Of a DNA stretch of 64,000 bases, positions 1 through 8,031 are shown one piece after another. The notes beneath the pieces were generated by a model. The model saw nothing but the letters and a program-made list of their open reading frames with translations, made no database searches and was not told the DNA's origin. The DNA is taken from positions 558,001 through 622,000 of the forward strand of contig CAVRJK010000002.1 in assembly GCA_963721645.1 (NCBI GenBank), written 5' to 3'. Both the position numbers and the translations under genes were made by a program. Position 1 is the first letter of the stretch; every line of letters starts with the position of its first letter. This DNA comes from JALZKA01 sp963721645. GTDB lineage: Bacteria; Actinomycetota; Thermoleophilia; Solirubrobacterales; 70-9.

Positions 1-64
1 GGTACCGGGTCCAAGGCGCGGCTCGCGGCGTCGGCGAGTCCGGGTACCTGGTACCGGGGCAAAT

Positions 65-811
65 ATGCTCCTGGGCGTGAGGCTCGAAGGACGCAAGGCG
101 CTGGTGACCGGAGGCGCCAGCGGCATCGGCGCGGCGACCGTCAGAAGGCTTGCCGCCGAGGGTGCCGACGTCGTTTCGGGCGATATCAACCTCGACGGAG
201 CAAGCGAGGTCGCGGCCGAGGTGGGCGCCACCGCCTCGCACTTGGACGTGACGGACCCGGCGTCGGCGATCGAGTTGGTCTCCGAGCACGGCCCCTTCCA
301 AATCCTTGTGAACAACGCCGGCACCGACGAGTTCGGCTTTTTCGCCGACACGGACCCCGGTCTCTGGCATCGGGTGATCCAGATCAATCTGATCGGTGTC
401 ATGGCCTGCACACACGCGGTCCTGCCTGGAATGCAGGAAGGTGGATATGGCCGCATCGTGAACATCTCCTCAGAGGCCGGCCGGATCGGCTCCAAGGGAT
501 CGGTCGCCTACTCCTCAGCGAAGGGTGGCGTGCTCGGCTTCACCAAGTCATTCGCGCGTGAAGGTGCCCGCTTCGGCATCACCGCGAACGCGATCTGCCC
601 CGGACCGATCGAGACTCCGCTCCTCATGCAGGCGCTCGAGTTCGGTGAGATCGGCGAGAAGATCATCGACAACATGAAGGCGGGCACGCAGCTCCGCCGC
701 CTGGGGACACCCGACGAAATAGCTTCGGTGGTCGCGTTCCTCGCCTCTGACGACTCCTCCTATATGACCGGCGAGACGCTCGGCGTTTCCGGCGGTATGG
801 GCATGTGCTGA
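65..811 (+). CDS. SDR family NAD(P)-dependent oxidoreductase
   Basis: Classical short-chain dehydrogenase/reductase of about 248 residues. The N-terminal cofactor loop TGGASGIG, the NNAG motif and the catalytic Ser...YSSAK pattern are all present, followed by a PGPIETPL segment and a C-terminal GG near the end. It probably oxidises or reduces a hydroxyacyl or keto substrate in the cytoplasm; the substrate cannot be read from sequence. An in-frame GTG at 77 (Val-Arg-Leu-Glu-Gly) is an equally likely start because SDRs usually begin a few residues before the first beta strand. Its stop overlaps the next start (TGATG), so it is probably translated with the thioesterase and HMG-CoA lyase behind it. 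Confidence 0.9.
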   Translation: MLLGVRLEGRKALVTGGASGIGAATVRRLAAEGADVVSGDINLDGASEVAAEVGATASHLDVTDPASAIELVSEHGPFQILVNNAGTDEFGFFADTDPGLWHRVIQINLIGVMACTHAVLPGMQEGGYGRIVNISSEAGRIGSKGSVAYSSAKGGVLGFTKSFAREGARFGITANAICPGPIETPLLMQALEFGEIGEKIIDNMKAGTQLRRLGTPDEIASVVAFLASDDSSYMTGETLGVSGGMGMC

Positions 812-1173
812 TGGAGATCGGCTCCGAGCGCTCGGACGAGTTCAAGGTCGAGGACCGCCTGCTGACCGACGTTGGCGGCACGATCGGCTCGAGCGTCCTG
901 TCCACACCGGGAATGATCGCGATGATGGAACGGACCTCGGCGATGCTCGCCTTCGAGCAGCTGCCCGAGGGGTCGGCGACGGTCGGTTTCGAGGTCTGCG
1001 TCAAGCACGTGGCTGCGGCGCTCGAGGGCTCAGAATGCGTGGTCCGCTCGACGCTTCGCGAAGTAGCGGACGGGCGAAAGCTTCGCTTCTACGTTGAGGT
1101 GACCGAAGGTGAGCGCACGATCGGCGTCGGTACCCACGAGCGCCGCGTGATCCAGGTCGGCCAGCTCGGCTGA
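811..1173 (+). CDS. FlK-like hotdog-fold thioesterase
   Basis: About 120 residues, the normal size of a single hotdog domain. It resembles the fluoroacetyl-CoA thioesterase (FlK) family: Thr32, Glu40 and His66 have the same relative spacing (8 and 26 residues) as the Thr/Glu/His active site known for FlK. It likely hydrolyses a small acyl-CoA. The ATG at 811 overlaps the SDR stop (TGATG), which I prefer over the in-frame ATG six bases upstream. Sitting between an SDR and HMG-CoA lyase, a role with a short acyl-CoA in the same pathway is more likely than fluoroacetate resistance; this is inference. Confidence 0.78.
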   Translation: MEIGSERSDEFKVEDRLLTDVGGTIGSSVLSTPGMIAMMERTSAMLAFEQLPEGSATVGFEVCVKHVAAALEGSECVVRSTLREVADGRKLRFYVEVTEGERTIGVGTHERRVIQVGQLG

Positions 1174-1175
1174 CC

Positions 1176-2102
1176 GTGATGGACCTTCCGACAAGCGTTC
1201 GGCTGCGCGAGGTTGGCCCTCGCGACGGCTTTCAAAACGAACCGGAGACGATTGCGACAGCCGACAAGGTGCGGCTGATCGGGATGCTCGGCGCGGCGGG
1301 CTACCGGAGGATCGAGCTCACCTCGTTTGTCCGCGCGGACGTAATCCCCCAGCTGGCCGACGGCAACGACGTTCTCGACGCCTACGAAAAGTTGGACGGC
1401 GTCGCCTACTCGGTGTTGATCCCCAACGAGAAGGGCCTCGATAACGCGCTCGAGCGGCGCGATCGCTTCGACGAGGTCAACCTCTTCCTCTCGGCGTCCG
1501 AGACCCACAACCGCCAAAACGTGAACCGCTCGATCGAGGAATCGCTCGACGGTCTCGAACGTGTAATCAAGCGCGCGCTGGCCGAAGGCCTCCGCTGCGA
1601 AGGCGTGATCTCGACATCCTTCGGCTGCCCCTACGAGGGGCAGGTGCCGCCTGACCGGGTGTTCGAGATCGCGGAGCGCCTGCGAGCTGCCGGCTGCGAA
1701 GAGATCGCCTTCGGCGATACGACCGGCATGGCCAACCCGCGCCAGGTGGGTGAGTTCTTCGACGAGGCGCACGGGCGGCTGGAGGGGGCAGAGCTCACCG
1801 CTCACTTTCACAACACGCGGGGGCAGGGCCTCGCGAACGTGATCGCCGCCCTCGAGCAGGGCGTTGACTCGTTCGAGTCAGCGTTCGGAGAGCTCGGTGG
1901 CTGCCCCGTGCCACCAGGCTCGACCGGGAACATCTCCTCGGAGGACCTCGTCTCGATGCTCGAGGAGATGGGAATCGAGACGGGCGTCGACCTGGCTGGG
2001 TTGATCTCGGCCTCGAGCGAGGTACAGGGTGTATTGGGCCGGCCGCTTGGGGCACACGTCCTGCGCGCCGGGCCCGTTGACTGGCACACGAAACCAAACT
2101 AG
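1176..2102 (+). CDS. mvaB: hydroxymethylglutaryl-CoA lyase
   Basis: A 308-residue HMGL-like TIM barrel. It opens with the REVGPRDGFQNE motif (metal and substrate Arg/Asp), has the HFHNTRGQGL His-x-His metal motif near residue 210, and carries the GGCP...GSTGN loop with the catalytic cysteine of HMG-CoA lyases. It cleaves HMG-CoA to acetyl-CoA and acetoacetate, the last step of leucine breakdown. GTG 1176 and ATG 1179 are adjacent possible starts, two bases after the thioesterase stop. Carboxyltransferases and an acetoacetyl-CoA synthetase further along fit leucine/acetoacetate use. The related 2-isopropylmalate/homocitrate synthases are longer and lack this Cys loop. Confidence 0.88.
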   Translation: MMDLPTSVRLREVGPRDGFQNEPETIATADKVRLIGMLGAAGYRRIELTSFVRADVIPQLADGNDVLDAYEKLDGVAYSVLIPNEKGLDNALERRDRFDEVNLFLSASETHNRQNVNRSIEESLDGLERVIKRALAEGLRCEGVISTSFGCPYEGQVPPDRVFEIAERLRAAGCEEIAFGDTTGMANPRQVGEFFDEAHGRLEGAELTAHFHNTRGQGLANVIAALEQGVDSFESAFGELGGCPVPPGSTGNISSEDLVSMLEEMGIETGVDLAGLISASSEVQGVLGRPLGAHVLRAGPVDWHTKPN

Positions 2103-2111
2103 GAGAGAGAT

Positions 2112-2201
2112 ATGCCGAAGCGCACATCTACGGCCAAATGGCAGGGCAGCATCCAGGAGGGTTCCGGGACCGTCGGTCTCAAGAGCGAAGTCGAAGGATG
2201 A
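2112..2201 (+). pseudogene. N-terminal fragment of an OsmC-type peroxiredoxin
   Basis: A 29-codon ORF with a good Shine-Dalgarno (aggagag, ending just before the ATG). The peptide MPKRTSTAKWQG then SIQEGSGTVGL reads like the first strand of OsmC hydroperoxide reductases (KGxAxWEGxxKxGKGTV pattern), but translation stops after about 29 residues and the rest of the OsmC domain, including both redox cysteines, is absent. The stop overlaps the ATG of the next gene (ATGA). It is either a recombination remnant or has been kept as a translated leader that couples ribosomes into the SnoaL-like gene. Assignment is from motif memory only. Confidence 0.5.
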
Positions 2202-2578
2202 AGAGCGATGCCTTCAGGCGTGCGGCGGAGGCAAAGGACTTCTCGCAGGTCGCGGAACTGTTTACCGAGGACGTCACCTTCAAGAGCCCGGTCGTCTTCA
2301 AGCCATACGAAGGACGCGAAGCCCTGGGCATGATCCTCGGCGCCGTCGTTCAGGTGTTCGAGGACTTTCGCTACGTCGATCAGGTCGAAACCGACGACAC
2401 GGCGGTGCTCGTCTTCGAGGCGCGCGCGGGAGAGCGGGAGCTCCAGGGCGTGGACGTCCTTCGCTTCGGCGATGACGGCAAGATCCGTGAGCTGATCGTG
2501 ATGGTTCGCCCGATGAGCGGTATGCACGCGCTCGCAGATCGCATGAAGCAGATGCTGGAGGCGGCGGGAGCGGCCTAG
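2198..2578 (+). CDS. SnoaL/NTF2-like small protein
   Basis: About 126 residues from ATG 2198. The alpha+beta pattern fits the NTF2/SnoaL cone fold: AxxFxxAAEAKDFSQVAELFTED at the start, a middle PYEGREAL turn typical of this superfamily, then several beta strands and a Met-rich end. Members include ketosteroid isomerases, polyketide cyclases and many unassigned proteins, so no reaction is claimed. The start overlaps the stop of the OsmC-like fragment (ATGA), which gives it a ribosome entry although it has no Shine-Dalgarno of its own. The longer frame back to 2138 runs through that fragment and is not favoured. Confidence 0.72.
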   Translation: MKSDAFRRAAEAKDFSQVAELFTEDVTFKSPVVFKPYEGREALGMILGAVVQVFEDFRYVDQVETDDTAVLVFEARAGERELQGVDVLRFGDDGKIRELIVMVRPMSGMHALADRMKQMLEAAGAA

Positions 2579-2597
2579 CCTAAGCTGGCCGCCGCGC

Positions 2598-2622
2598 GGT
2601 GCCAGGCACCGTGCCTGGCACC
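2598..2622. repeat. 25-bp perfect palindrome
   Basis: Two 12-base arms (GGTGCCAGGCAC and its complement) are separated by one base, directly after the SnoaL-like gene and before the dehydrogenase. A second short inverted repeat (GCGCG-aaa-CGCGC) follows at about 2627-2639. There is no T-run, so an intrinsic terminator is possible but not clear; it could also be one copy of an interspersed genomic palindrome. Confidence 0.6.
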
Positions 2623-2670
2623 TTTCGCGCGAAACGCGCGCAAACTGAGACCAAGGAGACAAGCGAAGCA

Positions 2671-3558
2671 ATGGAGATCAAGTCAGTCGGCGTCGTCGGT
2701 TGTGGCCTCATGGGCCACGGAATCGCGCAGGTGTGCGCTCAAAAGGGTGGCTGGGACGTCGTTGTCGTTGAGGTCTCGCAAGACCAGCTCGACAAGGGCC
2801 TCGGAAAGATCGAGAAGCAGCTCGCGCGGGCAGTCGAGAAGGGCAAGCTCGAGCAATCCGATGCCGACGCGGTGCGCGGCCGGATCAAGGGCTCGCTCGA
2901 CAACTCCGACCTGGCCGACTGTGACCTGGTGATCGAGGCGATCACCGAGGACCTCGATGCGAAGATCGAGCTCTGGAAGGAGCTGGACGGAATCGTCAAG
3001 AGCGACGCGTTGTTCGCAACCAACACCTCTTCGCTGGCGGTTGCCGATCAGGCTGCGGCCACTTCACGTCCCAGTCAGTTCCTCGGGCTCCACTTCTTCA
3101 ATCCTGTGCAGGTGATGCCCCTCCTCGAGGTTGTCAAGGGCGAGGGAACCGAGGAAGGCACCGCTGAATCGGGCTTTGCGTTCGGCGAGGCGCTCGGCAA
3201 GTCCACGGTGGCCGCCGGCGATAACCGCGGCTTCATCGTCAATCGCCTCCTGGTGCCGTTCATGCTGGACGGAATCAACGCCTACGAAGCGGGCGTGGGC
3301 TCAATCGAGGACATCGACCAGGCGATGATCGGCGGTGCCAGCCATCCAATGGGGCCGATCACTCTCGCCGACTTCGTCGGGCTCGACACGCTCGCATCGA
3401 TCGCAAGGGTGATGCACGACTACTACGGCGAGGAACGGTTTGCCGCGCCGCCGACGCTGCAAAAGCTCGTGGACGCCGGTCACTTCGGCCGCAAGTCTGG
3501 ACGCGGGTACTACGACTACTCGGGCGAGAAGCCGGTCGCGACGGACCCGGGGAGCTGA
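2671..3558 (+). CDS. 3-hydroxybutyryl-CoA dehydrogenase
   Basis: A 295-residue NAD-dependent 3-hydroxyacyl-CoA dehydrogenase. The N-terminal Rossmann motif GCGLMGHGIAQ, the EAITEDL strand, the NTSSL and GLHFFNP motif with the catalytic His, and the C-terminal GRKSGRGYYDY tail are all typical of the FadB2/Hbd type. It converts (S)-3-hydroxyacyl-CoA to the 3-keto form, fitting beta-oxidation or butyrate-type metabolism. ATG 2671 is chosen because AAGGAG lies about 12 bases upstream and the protein then starts at the normal place; the open frame runs further back through the palindrome at 2598 but has no family similarity there. Confidence 0.92.
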   Translation: MEIKSVGVVGCGLMGHGIAQVCAQKGGWDVVVVEVSQDQLDKGLGKIEKQLARAVEKGKLEQSDADAVRGRIKGSLDNSDLADCDLVIEAITEDLDAKIELWKELDGIVKSDALFATNTSSLAVADQAAATSRPSQFLGLHFFNPVQVMPLLEVVKGEGTEEGTAESGFAFGEALGKSTVAAGDNRGFIVNRLLVPFMLDGINAYEAGVGSIEDIDQAMIGGASHPMGPITLADFVGLDTLASIARVMHDYYGEERFAAPPTLQKLVDAGHFGRKSGRGYYDYSGEKPVATDPGS

Positions 3559-3562
3559 CCTG

Positions 3563-4324
3563 ATGGAAGCCGGACAAAACCCCACTCCCGCCCCCGGCGA
3601 CCCCATCAGCGTCGAGGACGTCCGCCGCGCGACCTTTCCCCAGGCGATTCGTGGCTACGACCGACAGGCTGTGCACGACATGCTCGACCGGGTCGCCGAC
3701 TGGATGGAGGGTCGAGGCGGCGCGGCGATCAAGAGCAGCAGCCCCCTTCGCGACGAACTCGCCAGGGTCGGCGAGAGGACAGCCGGCATCCTGACGGCTG
3801 CCGAAGAGGCCGCGCGCCTTCTCCGTGACGAGGCCGTCGAATACGCCGAGCGCCTGCGGGCGGATGCCGAGGACGAAGTGCGAAAGGCCCGCCTGAACGC
3901 CAGCCAGAAGACCGACGAGATGGTTGCCGAGGCCGAGGCGAAGGGTCAGCGGATCATTGATGACGCGATCGCGCGCCGCCGCCAACTGAATCAGGCGATC
4001 TCGAGCCTGATCGACCGCCGCGACGAGATCGCGGCGGACGCAACGCGACTCGCCGAGGAGCTTCTGATCGCCGTTGAGGAGCTTCGCGCTCCCGACGCGA
4101 CTCCGGCCGAGATCGGGCAGGACGAGGACATCGCTTCCGAGGCGGAGCCTGAGTCGGCCGAGCAGGACATCGAGGAGCCGGAGCCGGAATCCGCCGAGCA
4201 TGACCTCGAGGAGGCCGAGTCGGCCGAGCACGACATCGCAGAACCCGAATCCACAGAGGCACCGACTCTGTTGGTGGACCCCGATGCCGAGGATGAGGCG
4301 CCGCCTTACCGCCCGTCTAGGTAG
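3563..4324 (+). CDS. DivIVA-domain coiled-coil protein
   Basis: About 253 residues. The first part (ISVEDVRRATFPQAIRGYDR then QAVHDML) matches the DivIVA/GpsB N-terminal membrane-curvature motif. Residues roughly 60-170 are a long Ala/Glu/Arg-rich coiled coil, and the C-terminus is strongly acidic with three imperfect copies of ESAExDxxE. Such proteins organise the cell pole, septum or wall synthesis in Actinobacteria; this one is probably cytoplasmic and membrane associated. It starts five bases after the dehydrogenase stop. Its stop overlaps the convergent amine oxidase gene by 8 bp. Whether it is the main DivIVA or an accessory paralogue cannot be told. Confidence 0.75.
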   Translation: MEAGQNPTPAPGDPISVEDVRRATFPQAIRGYDRQAVHDMLDRVADWMEGRGGAAIKSSSPLRDELARVGERTAGILTAAEEAARLLRDEAVEYAERLRADAEDEVRKARLNASQKTDEMVAEAEAKGQRIIDDAIARRRQLNQAISSLIDRRDEIAADATRLAEELLIAVEELRAPDATPAEIGQDEDIASEAEPESAEQDIEEPEPESAEHDLEEAESAEHDIAEPESTEAPTLLVDPDAEDEAPPYRPSR

Positions 4325-5681
4325 TTCCGGCTACCTCGGCCGCGGCGCGCTCGCCTGAAGTGATCGCGCCGTCGATGTAGCCGTTCCAAACCGTCGCGGT
4401 TTCCGTGCCGGCCCAGTGGATTCGGCCGACCGGCTCGCGGAGGGCTTTGCCGAAGTCGGTCCAGCCGCTGGGCCCGAAGGCTCCCGAGTAGCAGCCACGC
4501 GACCAGCGCTCGGCGGCCCAGTTCCGCTCGACGAAGGCGGTGGGGCGGAGGGCGCGAGGCCCGAACAGACGGGCGAAGACTCTCACGACTTCGGCTTGGC
4601 GCTCGCCCTGGGTCGCCGATCCCCAGCGCCGCGCGGCGCGGCCGTCCAGGAAGCCCAAGAGAACGCCGGGGGAGCCGTCGGGCGGGGTGTTGTCGAAGAT
4701 GGCGTTCACCGAGCCGCCGTCGGAGAGGCCTGAGCCCGAAAGCCCATCGGAGCGCCAGAAGGGCTCGTCGTAGATGGCCATGCACTTGATGATCGCGCCC
4801 TGCGGCATGCGCTGGGTCATCTGGTCGCGCCGCGGCGGCATCTCGGGTTCCCAGTCGATCCGAGCGGCCAGGGTGGGGGAGACGGCGACGATCACCCGCT
4901 CGGCCTCGACAGTCGTGGTGCCGGCTTCGATGCGGACGCCGGAGCCGGTGTCCTCGATTCTTCCCACCGGTGTTTCGAGCGCTACGCGCTCGCCCAACTC
5001 TGCGGCCATGCGGATCGCGACGAGCTGCGAACCGCCCACGAAGCGCGAATCCTGCGCGCCGCCGCCGGTGTCGACGAGCGCGTCGAAGCCCCCGGCGGAG
5101 TGGACGTAAAAGAGAACGTGAAGAAGCGAAACGTCTTCCGGCTCGGTGCCGAAGACGCTTCTGATGGCGAGGCGAACCAGCACCCTCGCTCCTCTTGAAG
5201 GAGCGTTGGAGCGCATCCACTCCCCGAACGTCACCGCGTCCCATCGCCTCGCGTGGCGCGCGCTCCACGGCGCGTCCAGCGGTACCTGCGCTGCCATCGA
5301 GTTCATCCGGCGGCGTACCCACTCGACCTGGACGAGTACCCCGGGGTTCAGATGGGGGATGGTGCCCTCGTAGCGGGAGGTGCGACCTCGGTACTCGATG
5401 ACGTTCGCGCCTCGCACATGGGTGGGAAATGTCGCGACGCCCATCCGCGAGGCCATACCGAGCAGTGCGTGCTGGGTCGGCCCGACCCACTGGCCACCGA
5501 CCTCGACGACCTTGCCGTCGCCGATGTCATGGTTGAGGACGCGGCCGCCGACCCTGTCGCGAGCTTCGAGCACCACGCAATCGATTCCTCGCGCGGTGAG
5601 GTCGAGCGCAGCGGCCAAGCCCGCGAATCCTGCGCCCACGATCGCCACCTGGGTTGATCGTGTCACCGTCGCCTCGTTCAC
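4317..5681 (-). CDS. flavin monoamine oxidase family protein
   Basis: About 454 residues. The N-terminal FAD motif VAIVGAGFAGLAAAL, the following LEARDRVGGR, the GGQWVGPTQ motif, and the C-terminal HWAGTETATVWNGYIDGAI region are hallmarks of the flavin-containing amine oxidases (MAO/putrescine oxidase type). It should oxidatively deaminate an amine to an aldehyde with hydrogen peroxide formation. GTG 5681 is the likely start (Val-Asn-Glu-Ala-Thr); the frame stays open to 6374 but that extension is antisense to the carboxyltransferase gene. Only 24 bp separate the two divergent starts, so the promoters must overlap. The amine is unknown. Confidence 0.85.
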   Translation of the reverse strand: MNEATVTRSTQVAIVGAGFAGLAAALDLTARGIDCVVLEARDRVGGRVLNHDIGDGKVVEVGGQWVGPTQHALLGMASRMGVATFPTHVRGANVIEYRGRTSRYEGTIPHLNPGVLVQVEWVRRRMNSMAAQVPLDAPWSARHARRWDAVTFGEWMRSNAPSRGARVLVRLAIRSVFGTEPEDVSLLHVLFYVHSAGGFDALVDTGGGAQDSRFVGGSQLVAIRMAAELGERVALETPVGRIEDTGSGVRIEAGTTTVEAERVIVAVSPTLAARIDWEPEMPPRRDQMTQRMPQGAIIKCMAIYDEPFWRSDGLSGSGLSDGGSVNAIFDNTPPDGSPGVLLGFLDGRAARRWGSATQGERQAEVVRVFARLFGPRALRPTAFVERNWAAERWSRGCYSGAFGPSGWTDFGKALREPVGRIHWAGTETATVWNGYIDGAITSGERAAAEVAGTT

Positions 5682-5705
5682 GGCGTCAACCCTAGACTCT
5701 GCGCC

Positions 5706-7244
5706 GTGAGCGAGACGACCGAAGGCACGGAACTGAGTAGCGCGTTTGAGGCTGCACTCTCCGGAGGACCCGAGCGACATCACAAAAAGACGGCGGAGCA
5801 GGGGAAGCTTCCTGTTCGCGAGCGGGTGGCCCGCCTGGTGGACGCGGAGTCGTTCACCGAGGAAGGTCTGCTCGCGAACTGGGATCAGGATGGGCTCGGC
5901 GCCGACGGCGTCGTCACGGGGCTGGCTCTGATCGCGGGCCGCAAGGTGGCGCTCATGGCCAACGACCCGACCGTCAAGGCGGGTTCGTGGGGACCCAAGA
6001 CGGTCGAGAAGATCTTGCGCATCCAGGAGCACGCGCTCGCGCTCGAGGTGCCGATGGTCTACCTCGTTGATTCGGCCGGCGCTCGGATCACCGAGCAGGT
6101 TCGGATGTTCCCCGGCCGCCGGGGCGCGGGCCGAATCTTCTACAACGAGGTGCGCATGTCGGGGCGGGTACCCCAGGTCTGCATCCTCTTTGGACCGTCG
6201 GCTGCGGGCGGCGCGTACATCCCCGCTTTCTGCGACGTCGTGATCATGCGAGAGGGCAACGCTTCCATGTACCTTGGCTCGCCCCGGATGGCCGAGATGG
6301 TGATCGGCGAAAAGGTGACTCTCGAGGAGATGGGCGGCGCGAAGATGCACACGGGGGTTTCCGGCTGTGGGCATTTCCTGGCGAAGACGGACGAGGACGC
6401 GATCGACCTCGCCAAGCGCTATCTCTCCTACATGCCCGAGAACTGGCGCGAGGAGCCGCCCTCGTCGCCTCCGGCGGAACCGGACTCGGAGAAAAGGCCG
6501 TCCGAGATCATTCCCGGAGACGAGAAGACCTCATTCGACATCAAGGACCTGGTCGCGGCGCTCTTCGACGCCGGCTCGTTCTGCGAGGTGCACGCGCGCT
6601 GGGCAAAGGAGCTGGTCGTGGGTTACGCGCGGCTCGACGGGCGTGCAGTGGGCATCGTCGCCAATCAGCCGCGGCAGAAGGGCGGCGTGCTTTTCGTGGA
6701 CTCGGCCGACAAGGCCGCGCGTTTCATCGCCACCTGTAACGCCTTCAATATCCCGCTCCTCTTCCTCGCCGACGTGCCCGGCTTCATGATCGGCACCGAC
6801 GTCGAGCGCCAGGGGATCATCCGTCACGGGGCAAAGATGATCTCGGCCGTCTCCGAGGCGACCGTTCCGAAGATCTCGGTGATCGTGCGCAAGGCCTACG
6901 GCGCTGGGCTCTACGCGATGGCCGGCCCCGCCTTCGAGCCTGATTGCACGATCGCGCTGCCCGGTGCCTCGATTGCTGTGATGGGACCGGAGGCGGCCAT
7001 CAACGCCGTCTTCCTCAATCAGATCCAGGCGATCTCAGACGAAGAGGAGCGCGCGGAGTTCGTGCGGACCAAACGCGAGGAGTACTCCGCGGACATCGAC
7101 ATCCTCCACCTCGCTTCCGAGATGGTCGTGGACGCCGTGGTGGAACCCGACGATCTGCGAGCGGACCTGATCCGCCGCTATGCCTTTGCCGACGGTCGCG
7201 ACCGCACGTTCACCGAGCGGCGCAACCCCATCACACCGGCCTAG
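5706..7244 (+). CDS. acyl-CoA carboxylase beta (carboxyltransferase) subunit
   Basis: A 512-residue carboxyltransferase with two crotonase-like halves. HHKKTAEQGKLPVRERV at the N-terminus is the classic PccB/MccB opening; the first half has VDSAGARI and GPSAAGGAYIPAFCD oxyanion motifs, the second has ANQPRQKGGVLF, DVPGFMIGTDVE and RKAYGAGLYAM. It transfers carboxyl from biotin to an acyl-CoA (propionyl-, acetyl- or methylcrotonyl-CoA). No biotin carboxylase or biotin carrier gene is in the window, so the partner is elsewhere. HMG-CoA lyase nearby makes methylcrotonyl-CoA an attractive substrate but the sequence alone does not decide. GTG start. Confidence 0.9.
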   Translation: MSETTEGTELSSAFEAALSGGPERHHKKTAEQGKLPVRERVARLVDAESFTEEGLLANWDQDGLGADGVVTGLALIAGRKVALMANDPTVKAGSWGPKTVEKILRIQEHALALEVPMVYLVDSAGARITEQVRMFPGRRGAGRIFYNEVRMSGRVPQVCILFGPSAAGGAYIPAFCDVVIMREGNASMYLGSPRMAEMVIGEKVTLEEMGGAKMHTGVSGCGHFLAKTDEDAIDLAKRYLSYMPENWREEPPSSPPAEPDSEKRPSEIIPGDEKTSFDIKDLVAALFDAGSFCEVHARWAKELVVGYARLDGRAVGIVANQPRQKGGVLFVDSADKAARFIATCNAFNIPLLFLADVPGFMIGTDVERQGIIRHGAKMISAVSEATVPKISVIVRKAYGAGLYAMAGPAFEPDCTIALPGASIAVMGPEAAINAVFLNQIQAISDEEERAEFVRTKREEYSADIDILHLASEMVVDAVVEPDDLRADLIRRYAFADGRDRTFTERRNPITPA

Positions 7245-7250
7245 ATCGAG

Positions 7251-7895
7251 ATGGGCAATCTCGGTGTGATCCTCGGCAGCGGTGCGGCTGGCCTGATACC
7301 TACCCACGACGAGATCGTGAGTGTCGATCGCCACGGCGATCCGTACGTCTTGCCGCACCTTGTCGACCACGCGTCGAACATGCGGGGGCTGATCGAGGCC
7401 GGGTGCGACCGGGTTCTGGGCATCGCATCCGTCGGCGGGCTCCGACCTGACCTGGGGCCGGGTACTTATGTCATGCCAGACGATTTCATCGCTCTCGACG
7501 TCGGGCCCGTGACCTCGCTGGACACCCACGAGGCTCATCGGGTTGCGCGGTTCGACGAAGCCTGGCGTCGTGAGGTGGTGGATGCGCTGCGGGCTGCGAC
7601 CCATGTCGAGGACGGGGGCGTCTACTGGCAGGTCGCAGGACCGCGCATCGAGACGGGCGCCGAAGTACGACTGATCGCGCAGCACGCGCACGTCGTCGGC
7701 ATGACCGTGGCCTCAGAGTGCATCGTCGCGGGGGAGTTTGGCCTGCCGTACGCAGCACTTTGCGTCGTCGACAACCTCGCAAATGGCGTTACGACCCAGG
7801 CTCTTACCGCCGAGGATGTGCGGAAGGGTCAAGAGGAGCACCGGCCCGAACTGGAAGCAGTGTTGGCTTCTTCGCTCCGAACCCTCGCCACTTAA
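7251..7895 (+). CDS. PNP/MTAP family phosphorylase, possibly 5'-methylthioinosine phosphorylase
   Basis: A 214-residue nucleoside phosphorylase of the trimeric PNP/MTAP family. Visible motifs are the phosphate loop ILGSGAAG, the GPRIETGAEVR motif (GPRFET in the family) and VGMTVASE with the ribose-binding Met-Thr. The late purine-recognition segment reads VDNLANG: an Asn stands where adenine-specific MTA phosphorylases carry Asp, which favours a 6-oxopurine such as methylthioinosine. It is somewhat short for the family (usually 240-290). An MTA/SAH-type deaminase gene lies 1.75 kb downstream, which would supply that substrate. Starts 7 bases after the carboxyltransferase stop. Confidence 0.75.
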   Translation: MGNLGVILGSGAAGLIPTHDEIVSVDRHGDPYVLPHLVDHASNMRGLIEAGCDRVLGIASVGGLRPDLGPGTYVMPDDFIALDVGPVTSLDTHEAHRVARFDEAWRREVVDALRAATHVEDGGVYWQVAGPRIETGAEVRLIAQHAHVVGMTVASECIVAGEFGLPYAALCVVDNLANGVTTQALTAEDVRKGQEEHRPELEAVLASSLRTLAT

Positions 7896-8031
7896 CCACG
7901 CCGGAGAAGCTGGGAGGGAAAACGGTTTCGTCCCAGCCCGCGATCTGGCGGTTGGAGGGGGAAGGGTTTCCATCCCCGCCTAGAACCCCATTCGGGGCCA
8001 ACCGGCTGGGACGGAAACCCTTCCCCTCTAC
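7896..8031. terminator. bidirectional terminator region with nested inverted repeats
   Basis: The 136 bp between two convergent genes hold three hairpins: an imperfect one at 7910-7936 (CTGGGAG arms), a long one with arms 7955-7971 and 8013-8028 (GAGGGGGAAGGGTTTCC against its near complement), and a short CCCC-atTC-GGGG hairpin at 7986-7997 inside the second. No strong T-run is seen. The arms of the first and second hairpins share a GGGAnGGAAA core, so they look like copies of one short repeat. Confidence 0.55.

Noticed and set aside
4317..6374. Amine oxidase frame extended by 231 codons
   Set aside because: The extension is antisense to the carboxyltransferase gene and has no amine oxidase similarity; GTG 5681 gives the normal FAD motif position.
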